Positions 1-5,194 of a stretch of DNA of 12,789 nt are shown here, one piece after another. Origin of the DNA: Deltaproteobacteria bacterium. GTDB taxonomy: Bacteria; Desulfobacterota; Desulfobacteria; Desulfobacterales; JAFDFH01. The stretch's first letter is position 1; each line of letters opens with the position of its first letter. The stretch covers positions 1-12,789 of the forward strand of contig JAFDFH010000033.1 of NCBI GenBank assembly GCA_019309945.1. Direction: 5' to 3'. Under the pieces are notes generated by a model. It saw nothing but the letters and a program-made list of their open reading frames with translations, ran no database searches and was not told the DNA's origin. The translations under genes and the position numbers were made by a program.

Positions 1-366
1 CCGGCGAAGATGAAAGTACCATTCCTTGGCCCCCGGTTTGGTTTCCCATGATTCCGCCAGTTCCGGGATCGGTTCGAGTTTTTCGTTGACCCACACCAGG
101 GGGTTGTAAAGCTGTAGGTCTCGGCAGGCATCGATGCCGGCCTGTGCCGCTGCTGGATCAAGGGTGTCGCTGGGACTCTGGGCCGAATGCACCGCGCGCA
201 GGCGGCCGCCATATTGGGGTGCTTCGGCGGCGGCACAACGGGGGGATGCCAGGAGACCATTGATGGCCGGGACAGATATGCCCAACGCTATGAGTTGCTT
301 GATAAATCCCCTGCGTGAGATTGTGCCCTTGGCCAGTTTTTCCACGTACTGATCAATTGGATTCAT
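1..366 (-). CDS. ABC transporter substrate-binding protein, peptide type (SBP_bac_5-like), 5' part only
   Basis: The minus-strand frame opens with ATG at 366 and stays open to the left edge, giving the first 122 residues. An AAGGAG at 373-378 sits 6 nt before the ATG and fixes the start. Residues 17-25 read SRRGFIKQL, a good twin-arginine (Tat) motif, followed by a hydrophobic stretch (residues 24-40) and small residues (ASPRCAAAEA) suitable for cleavage. The mature start, YGGRLRAVH, then LDPA, then YNPLVWVNEKLEPIPELAESWE, is typical of extracytoplasmic solute-binding proteins of the DppA/OppA/NikA type, which bind peptides, nickel chelates or similar ligands in the periplasm. The ligand cannot be told from this part. 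The partner permease and ATPase genes would lie to the left. Family call fairly sure; ligand unknown. Confidence 0.85.
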   Translation of the reverse strand, partial: MNPIDQYVEKLAKGTISRRGFIKQLIALGISVPAINGLLASPRCAAAEAPQYGGRLRAVHSAQSPSDTLDPAAAQAGIDACRDLQLYNPLVWVNEKLEPIPELAESWETKPGAKEWYFHLRR

Positions 367-405
367 GAATAGCTCCTTTGGTTTGATGACAGATTTGTGT
401 GGAAT

Positions 406-434
406 AAGATAAAATTTCAAATTGTGTACTGTAA
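406..434 (-). promoter_or_regulatory. Weak sigma70-like promoter for the substrate-binding protein gene
   Basis: On the minus strand TTACAG (429-434) and TATCTT (406-411) are separated by 17 nt and lie about 40 nt before the ATG at 366. Both hexamers are only partial matches to consensus, so this is a candidate by spacing and position only. Confidence 0.25.
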
Positions 435-508
435 CGGAGTAGATCCCAACATATGGTGTATTCGTGTGTGCAGTGACCTTCTCATCCAGCTACTAGCGAA
501 TGAACTCT

Positions 509-589
509 CCCCGGAGCGGAGCTCCGAGGTATCAAAATGAATTTTTACCTTATTAACCCCGATGCAGAGCATCGAGGAATTCTTTTGAT
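509..589. repeat. Paired covarying hairpins (REP/BIME-like) within a larger inverted structure
   Basis: Two 21-nt units, 509-529 and 557-577, share 16 of 21 positions and one architecture: a 6-bp stem, a triloop (GGA or AGA), then a C/A mismatch and CC/GG at the base. Four of the five differences form two compensatory pairs (G514-C524 becomes A562-T572; A515-T523 becomes T563-A571), and the fifth is in the loop. Both units have the same orientation. The second is also enclosed by arms ATCAAAATGAATT (531-543) and AATTCTTTTGAT (578-589), which pair over 12 bp with one bulged base. This resembles REP-type palindromes mobilised by RAYT/IS200-like transposases, but no transposase is present, so the class is inferred. 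Confidence 0.55.
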
Positions 590-595
590 TAAAAT

Positions 596-670
596 TTAGA
601 TAGTGCCCAAACGAAAAATATATCGTCCAAGATCAAGGAAGGCGATCCGCCGGAGGTGGATTAACCGTAG
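596..670. repeat. Dispersed repeat, copy A
   Basis: The segment shares collinear blocks with 11119-11186: TTAGATAGTGCCC (596-608), AAACGA (609-614), AGATCAAGG (630-638) and TTAACCG (661-667, versus TTACCG in copy B). Spacing between blocks differs by a few bases. A lone 13-mer match in a window this size could be chance; the ordered series of matches is what supports a repeat. A degenerate inverse of the TAGTGCCC end may lie near 726-733 (TAGCACTT), which would make the element about 135 bp, but that end is weak. Confidence 0.45.
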
Positions 671-1189
671 GAATACATTAGCTTACTTTGAGGATTAGAA
701 TCTGAGCCCGACGCAGAAATTGGGGGAAATAGCACTTTTCGGTCACAATGGATAACAGATACACGCCTTGGTGTCAACCTGCTATTTTTATCTGAAATAT
801 TATAAATATAAGGAATTTTGGGCACAGGAAGCCTGATTGCCCGAGTATGGTTTTTAAAAATAGGCCCCTGCAGGATAATGCGGATCCCTGATATAATCAT
901 CCCTACTGGGACCCGGTTGCTCGTCGTATGCGGGAAACATATCGATGGGCGGGCCGTCGGGCGCAGCTGCGGAAAGCCTTGTCGCTCAGCTCTGGTTCCA
1001 GGATGCATGGAATCTTATCGTCGGCGTCTGTCTTTTTTCGTTTTCCGCGCGCCACATTACTATAAATCCACCCATAATATCTTGTATTTATGAGATTTAT
1101 CCGTAACATCTCAATAAGTTCTGTGGAACCATATGATAAAAGACGCGCCCACTGATAATAAAATATAAAATGTCTGAAACTCGCATGCA

Positions 1190-1302
1190 AGTGCGCCTAA
1201 AGAAAAAACAGAGGCCGATCTTTTAATACCGGCTATTTAAAAGTAAAATCACATGCTTGAAACATTAGTTGTCTTATATGCTGTTTTTTCTTAAGGCTCA
1301 CT
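1190..1302. mobile_element. MITE-like element with 22-bp terminal inverted repeats
   Basis: The left arm (1190-1211) and the reverse complement of the right arm (1281-1302) match at 20 of 22 positions, including a perfect 12-bp inner block AAGAAAAAACAG / CTGTTTTTTCTT. The element begins AGTG and ends CACT. Inside is a second perfect inverted repeat, CTTTTAA (1220-1226) / TTAAAAG (1237-1243). At 113 bp with no coding capacity this fits a miniature inverted-repeat transposable element or the joined ends of a deleted insertion sequence. I see no clear target-site duplication. An alternative is a long RNA hairpin, but the 69-nt interior makes a simple terminator unlikely. Confidence 0.55.
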
Positions 1303-1359
1303 AACACGCTCAAACAGTCAGACCTTTTATATTTTATCACCAGTGAGCTCCGGTAGTTA

Positions 1360-1388
1360 TTGAAAAGTTACATTTATCCAAGTATTAT
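1360..1388 (+). promoter_or_regulatory. Sigma70-like promoter for the metallophosphoesterase gene
   Basis: TTGAAA (1360-1365) and TATTAT (1383-1388) are separated by exactly 17 nt; each differs from consensus at one position. Transcription would start near 1395, giving a leader of about 100 nt. It lies just outside the inverted-repeat element. Confidence 0.55.
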
Positions 1389-1445
1389 ATTGTCATACAA
1401 ATTCTGCTTTGAAAGCTGACCTGAACCGACCGCAAAATGGCAAGC

Positions 1446-1457
1446 GAAGTGCACTTC
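1446..1457. promoter_or_regulatory. Perfect 12-bp palindrome in the leader of the metallophosphoesterase gene
   Basis: GAAGTGCACTTC is a perfect dyad between the predicted transcription start and the ATG at 1495. It could be an operator half-turn site, but no regulator is visible and a chance palindrome is possible. Confidence 0.25.
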
Positions 1458-1494
1458 TCAGATTCTCCGGAAATAGAGACGATGGGCTAATTCC

Positions 1495-2871
1495 ATGATA
1501 ATCCAACAGAAAAAACGAAATAAAAATTATAAATACGGAAGGCTTACCAATTTGTCGATCATAGCCCTCTTAATGCTTATACCTATATCTTGCACGGCAC
1601 CTTGGAAGGTCTCCACTTACGAAAAGACCATAGATCATGTTCAAACAGCAGTTAAGGAACATAATGACGATCCTGAGCATATTATACTGACATGGAAGAG
1701 TAACCCTGCCACCTCACAATCGGTTACATGGCGAACTGATTCATCCGTATCACAAGCTTTTGCAGAGATCGCACTCGCAGACCCCTCACCGGATTTTGGG
1801 AAAAATGCAGAAAAACATCAGGCCGAGACTACCAAACTGTATACAGAAGATGGCTTGGTGTTCTATCATTCGGTTAATTTTATAAATTTGCGCCCTAAAT
1901 CTCTTTATGCTTATCGTGTCAGTGCAGGAGAAACATGGAGTGCGTGGTTTCATTTTCGCACAGCTAGCAATAGGCCTGATCCTTTTTTATTTATCTACTT
2001 TGGAGATGCCCAAAATAAAATTTATTCCCTTTGGTCCCGAGCTGTTCGTTCAGCATATTCTTATGCTCCTAAGGCAAGCTTTATGATTCATGCAGGTGAT
2101 TTAGTAAACCGAGCCAATTCAGAGCAACAATGGTCCGAATGGTTTAAGGCTGGTGGTTGGATTTTTGCTATGATGCCTAGCATACCTATTGTAGGAAATC
2201 ATGAATATGAAAAAGGTCAGAATAATAATCATAGAATCTCAAGCTATTGGCAACCGCAATTTATGCTACCAGAGCACTTAGCAAATGGTCTTGAGGAAAT
2301 GGTTTACTATATAGATTATCAAGGGGTCAGGATAATTGCTTTAAACTCAAATGAAAGGTTAACAGAACAGGCGCGATGGCTTGAAAATTTACTGAAAGAT
2401 AATCCCAACAATTGGACCGTCGTCACTTTTCATCATCCTATATTTTCATCATTAAAAAGCCGTGATAACACCAAACTAAGAAATCTTTGGAAACCGATCT
2501 TTGACAAATATAGGGTTGATATCGTTTTACAAGGTCATGAGCATAACTATGCACGAGGACGCAATCTCCAAAATAATACGAATCTTTTTAACCATGAAAG
2601 TGGGACCATGTATGTTATATCAGTTAGCGGTCCTAAAATGTATAAACTAAGTTCTAATCGTTGGATGGATAGAGCTGCGGAGAACACTCAACTCTTTCAG
2701 GTTATTTCAATAACAAAAACTACACTTCATTATGAAGCGCTAACTGTAGCCGGAGAGCTATATGATTCGTTTGATTTAATTAAACGCGAAGGTGCTCCAA
2801 ACTCATTAGTTGAAAAAATCTCCCCTGAAGTACCTGAAAGAACTTTTCAATCAACCTCTGAAACTCGATGA
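1495..2871 (+). CDS. Purple-acid-phosphatase-like metallophosphoesterase, probable exported lipoprotein
   Basis: The 458-residue product begins with a lysine/arginine-rich n-region and a hydrophobic segment (about residues 20-32) ending in PISC, an imperfect lipobox with Cys33, so it is probably anchored on the outer face of a membrane. Residues about 60-155 (EHIILTWKSNPATSQSVTWRTD onset) match the Fn3-like N-terminal domain of purple acid phosphatases. The calcineurin-type metal centre is complete: GDAQ (D171), GD (D202), GNHE (N235-H236), HH (H313-H314) and GHEH (H348, H350). It should hydrolyse phosphoesters outside the cytoplasm; the substrate is unknown. The ATG at 1495 lacks a strong Shine-Dalgarno sequence. 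The gene is visibly more AT-rich than the downstream heme cluster and stands alone between mobile-element remnants, which suggests horizontal transfer. Confidence 0.85.
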   Translation: MIIQQKKRNKNYKYGRLTNLSIIALLMLIPISCTAPWKVSTYEKTIDHVQTAVKEHNDDPEHIILTWKSNPATSQSVTWRTDSSVSQAFAEIALADPSPDFGKNAEKHQAETTKLYTEDGLVFYHSVNFINLRPKSLYAYRVSAGETWSAWFHFRTASNRPDPFLFIYFGDAQNKIYSLWSRAVRSAYSYAPKASFMIHAGDLVNRANSEQQWSEWFKAGGWIFAMMPSIPIVGNHEYEKGQNNNHRISSYWQPQFMLPEHLANGLEEMVYYIDYQGVRIIALNSNERLTEQARWLENLLKDNPNNWTVVTFHHPIFSSLKSRDNTKLRNLWKPIFDKYRVDIVLQGHEHNYARGRNLQNNTNLFNHESGTMYVISVSGPKMYKLSSNRWMDRAAENTQLFQVISITKTTLHYEALTVAGELYDSFDLIKREGAPNSLVEKISPEVPERTFQSTSETR

Positions 2872-3053
2872 AATGAATCGATTACCTACGATTACCGATA
2901 ACGAATTGGTTTTTGCGAAGCCAAAACACCAATTCCGGTTGAACTAAGCCCTGTGTTTCATTTGGATTTTAAAATGAGTGTGGCCAGCGTGGACATCTAC
3001 CGTTTTGATTAGGCAATATTACGGTAATGGAGTGTGTGTGCAAAGATTTTCTT
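2872..3053. other. Intergenic stretch with one strong hairpin
   Basis: This 182-nt gap between the phosphatase stop and the recombinase stump contains the hairpin at 2903-2935 and otherwise nothing I can support. The minus strand here has only short stop-interrupted frames. Confidence 0.5.
2903..2935. repeat. 13-bp hairpin downstream of the phosphatase gene
   Basis: GAATTGGT (2903-2910) pairs with ACCAATTC (2928-2935), and TTTTG (2911-2915) with CAAAA (2922-2926), with one bulged C at 2927 and a 6-nt loop. It lies 31 nt after the stop codon at 2871. No U-run follows on either strand, so it is not a standard intrinsic terminator. It may protect a 3' end or be part of an insertion-sequence end. 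Confidence 0.4.
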
Positions 3054-3242
3054 TCAAATATGTTCTTTGGCATACCAGTCGACCGCTTTTTCAGTCAGAT
3101 ACGTGTAGACACTACTAGTGGCCGGGGTGCTATGACCCAGCCAGACCTGGATCAGCCGCAGGTTGATGCCGGCTTCCAGCAGATGCGTGACCCAGGAATG
3201 CCGAAGCGTATGCACCGTCGCTTTTAAGCTTTGGGAGGACAC
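3054..3242 (-). pseudogene. Tyrosine recombinase/integrase, C-terminal remnant
   Basis: The 62-residue frame holds the second half of a phage-integrase catalytic domain: HTLRHSWVTHLLEAG (the H-x-x-R box), then IQVWLGHST (the conserved second His), then VYTYLTEKA, where the catalytic Tyr is expected. The N-terminal DNA-binding domain and the first catalytic Arg are missing, so this is a non-functional stump rather than a small gene. The frame opens at a GTG (3242) immediately preceded by a stop in the same frame, inside the 3' end of the SulP gene, which it overlaps by 19 nt. The intact element must have been lost by deletion, leaving a breakpoint near 3224-3242. The motif spacing resembles integrases that accompany IS91-type elements, but that subgroup is a guess. 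Confidence 0.75.
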
Positions 3243-4987
3243 TCATAGTATAGCTGATAAGGACAGACATTTTTGCAGTAATCGTGATCCAGTTTCCGGA
3301 AGAGTATAGCGATTACGTTACCCCTGTTCGCAATAAAAAGATCGGGATCGAGTTCATCCATAAAACCTGAGCTGACAAACACTTTCTGCACCGGTAGATT
3401 CACCCCCATCAAGGCCAGGTGAATACCGTTCCCTTTGAGTTCTTCACGCAGTGAGGTAAGTTCGTCAACTCCTGTAATATCGATAAAACCCACCGCCTGC
3501 AGGTCGAGGAGGAGAAATTTAGCCGGCTCCGTGTGCTCCTCCACCCGCTCCAGGATATGATCCACCGTATATTCGGCATTGGCAAAATAGATGACGTTGT
3601 CCGAACGTAAGTGCATTATTTGTGGGCAGCTGGGCTTGTTTGATTCATCGGCATCGACGAACATATTTAGATCAGCGTCTTTTGAAACGCGCACAATGCG
3701 CGGATGCATGGTTTTCCACAAGAAAAACATGAGTGAAATCATCACTCCGATCAGAAGCGCGTAGTCCGGCTTGGTCAAAAGGGCCAGTACAAAAACGGTG
3801 ACGGCAACAATGCCGTCATCACGATTCATTCTCCAGAGAACAAAAACTTCTTTGGGATGGAATAGCAAAAGCACCGCACTGATCACCAGGGCCGCCAAGA
3901 CCGCCCGCGGGATATACGTCAAAAGAGGCGTGAGGAAGAGCAGCGTTACGATGACCGTAAGGCTGGCAACGATACTGGAAATACCCGTTTTTGCTCCCAC
4001 CGAAAAATTGATGGCCGTGCGCGAAAATGACCCGCTCACAGGATAGCACTGGAAAAATGATCCGATGATATTAGCCACGCCCTGACCGATAAATTCCTGA
4101 TTGACATCCACCTTTTGCCTGGTTTTGCTGGATATCGCCTTTACGACGGAATAGGTTTCCGCAAAACTGACCAGCGCGATAACCACGGCAGGGCCTATAA
4201 GCGAACTAATGATTTCGAAGTTCAGCAGGGGCATATGGGGACTTGGCAACCCGCTCGGTGTCTTGCCGACAATCGCAACCCCATACTGGTCCAGCCGGAA
4301 AAAGAAAACCGCTGCGGTTGTGAAAATTAGCACGACCAGTGATGCCGGAAAATTGGGGCGGATTCTTTTCACGCCATATATAAAGGCAAATGCAATCAAT
4401 CCGATGAAAGAGGTCAGAATGTGCAATGACGACAGGCCCTTTACAATTTCAATCAGCATTTGAATAATATATTCATGCCGCGATACGGTGAGTCCCAGAA
4501 AATTCGGTAACTGCGTTGAGATGATAATGAGGGCGGCCGCGGCCGTAAACCCCCGTACGGCCGAGTGCGAGATAAACGCCATGACGAGGCCCATGCGGAA
4601 CACCCCGATGACCATATACAGGACCCCGACCATAAGCGCCAGCAGGAAGGCCAGCTCTACAAATTGTGCGCTGCCGGGTTCCGCCAAGGGTGTCAGAGTG
4701 GTCAGAACCAGAAGGCTCATGATCGCAATGGGACCGGTTGCAAGCTGCCTAAGACTTCCCCATAAGGCGGCAATACAGGGCGTAAGCGCCGCTGCATAAA
4801 GGCCATAGACAGGCGGCATACCTGCCAGCATGGCATATGCCATGGCCTGAGGGATAAGCACCACTGCCACCGTAATACCGGCAACCAGATCGCTTTGCAA
4901 ATAAGACCGCTGGTACCCTTTGATCCATTCCAAAAATGGAAATATACGGCACAACAACCCCGGATACTGACATTCATGCTGCCTCAT
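3224..4987 (-). CDS. SulP family anion permease with C-terminal STAS domain
   Basis: A membrane transporter of the SLC26/SulP family for sulfate or another anion such as bicarbonate. The N-terminal signature is clear: SDLVAGITVAVVLIPQAMAY, then AGMPPVYGLYAA and LATGPIAIMSLL. Multiple hydrophobic segments follow to about residue 425, then a cytoplasmic STAS domain (about residues 460-555) containing FLLLDLQAVGFIDITGVD. The start is placed at ATG 4987, because AAGGAG at 4996-5001 lies 8 nt upstream; the GTG at 4996 would overlap that site. The product is 587 residues, a normal length. An unusual tail after STAS carries C-x3-C-x7-C (CKNVCPYQLYYEC). The gene is divergent from the unfoldase-heme operon, and its 3' end abuts an integrase stump. 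Sulfate uptake would suit a sulfate reducer, but the substrate is not shown by the sequence. Confidence 0.9.
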   Translation of the reverse strand: MRQHECQYPGLLCRIFPFLEWIKGYQRSYLQSDLVAGITVAVVLIPQAMAYAMLAGMPPVYGLYAAALTPCIAALWGSLRQLATGPIAIMSLLVLTTLTPLAEPGSAQFVELAFLLALMVGVLYMVIGVFRMGLVMAFISHSAVRGFTAAAALIIISTQLPNFLGLTVSRHEYIIQMLIEIVKGLSSLHILTSFIGLIAFAFIYGVKRIRPNFPASLVVLIFTTAAVFFFRLDQYGVAIVGKTPSGLPSPHMPLLNFEIISSLIGPAVVIALVSFAETYSVVKAISSKTRQKVDVNQEFIGQGVANIIGSFFQCYPVSGSFSRTAINFSVGAKTGISSIVASLTVIVTLLFLTPLLTYIPRAVLAALVISAVLLLFHPKEVFVLWRMNRDDGIVAVTVFVLALLTKPDYALLIGVMISLMFFLWKTMHPRIVRVSKDADLNMFVDADESNKPSCPQIMHLRSDNVIYFANAEYTVDHILERVEEHTEPAKFLLLDLQAVGFIDITGVDELTSLREELKGNGIHLALMGVNLPVQKVFVSSGFMDELDPDLFIANRGNVIAILFRKLDHDYCKNVCPYQLYYECPPKA

Positions 4988-4995
4988 GGCACACA

Positions 4996-5001
4996 CTCCT
5001 T
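4996..5001 (-). promoter_or_regulatory. Shine-Dalgarno site that sets the SulP start
   Basis: AAGGAG on the minus strand, 8 nt before ATG 4987. It rules out the upstream in-frame GTG at 4996, whose first base lies in this site. Confidence 0.75.
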
Positions 5002-5026
5002 ACTTTAAGCCCATGACCGTCTCCTG

Positions 5027-5055
5027 AGAGTCGCATACGGCCGAATACCGACTCT
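5027..5055 (-). promoter_or_regulatory. Inverted repeat in the SulP gene leader
   Basis: AGAGTCG (5027-5033) and CGACTCT (5049-5055) are perfect 7-bp arms around a 15-nt centre that includes CGGCCG. The repeat lies 39-68 nt upstream of the SulP ATG, on the presumed mRNA leader or promoter of that gene. It could be an operator or a leader hairpin. A possible minus-strand promoter (TTCACA at 5116-5121, GATAAT at 5095-5100, 15-nt spacer) lies further upstream but is weak. Confidence 0.3.
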
Positions 5056-5158
5056 GGTCGAACTCGAACACCTTGAAACCATTCTTTTTGGTCTATTATC
5101 ATAAACATCATGGAATGTGAAATTAGGTGCCGAACCCTTCAAATTCTCAACGGCCCGC

Positions 5159-5186
5159 TTGCATTTTCAGCAGACATGGTTATAAT
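5159..5186 (+). promoter_or_regulatory. Sigma70-like promoter giving a leaderless unfoldase mRNA
   Basis: TTGCAT (5159-5164) and a perfect TATAAT (5181-5186) have a 16-nt spacer. Transcription would begin about 6-9 nt after the TATAAT, that is at or within about 3 nt of the ATG at 5195. No Shine-Dalgarno sequence precedes that ATG, which agrees with leaderless initiation. Confidence 0.55.
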
Positions 5187-5194
5187 CATAAATT

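Larger units (their letters stand above)
367..1494. other. Long gene-poor intergenic region with repeats and hairpins
   Basis: No open frame in this 1.1-kb stretch encodes anything I recognise. The longest candidates, on both strands between about 660 and 1190, overlap each other, lack convincing ribosome binding sites and show no family motif. What the stretch does hold is structural: the paired hairpins at 509-577, the dispersed repeat from 596, a 9-bp hairpin at 820-842 (GGGCA-CAGG / CCTG-AT-TGCCC with an AAG loop), the inverted-repeat element at 1190-1302, and a promoter near 1360-1388. It reads as an insertion-tolerant area between two unrelated genes. Confidence 0.6.

Noticed and set aside
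661..1190. Three overlapping open frames of 91-115 codons on both strands
   Set aside because: They overlap one another on opposite strands, have no convincing ribosome sites and no recognisable motif; they look like chance frames in a repeat-rich spacer.
1390..1396. TTGTCAT as a Pho box half-site upstream of the phosphatase gene
   Set aside because: The second half-site 11 nt later does not match, and the site is downstream of the predicted -10, so phosphate control by PhoB is not supported.
2955..3012. Minus-strand frame reading NGRCPRWPHSF, like the CPRCGH zinc ribbon of some transposases
   Set aside because: Only about 11 suggestive residues, one ribbon cysteine missing and a stop right after; too short to support a transposase remnant.
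3054..3242. A functional small integrase or excisionase-like gene
   Set aside because: It lacks the first catalytic arginine and the DNA-binding domain, and its frame begins inside the neighbouring gene.
4534..4546. CGGCCGCGGCCG palindrome in the SulP gene
   Set aside because: A short GC-rich palindrome within coding sequence, likely from codon composition.
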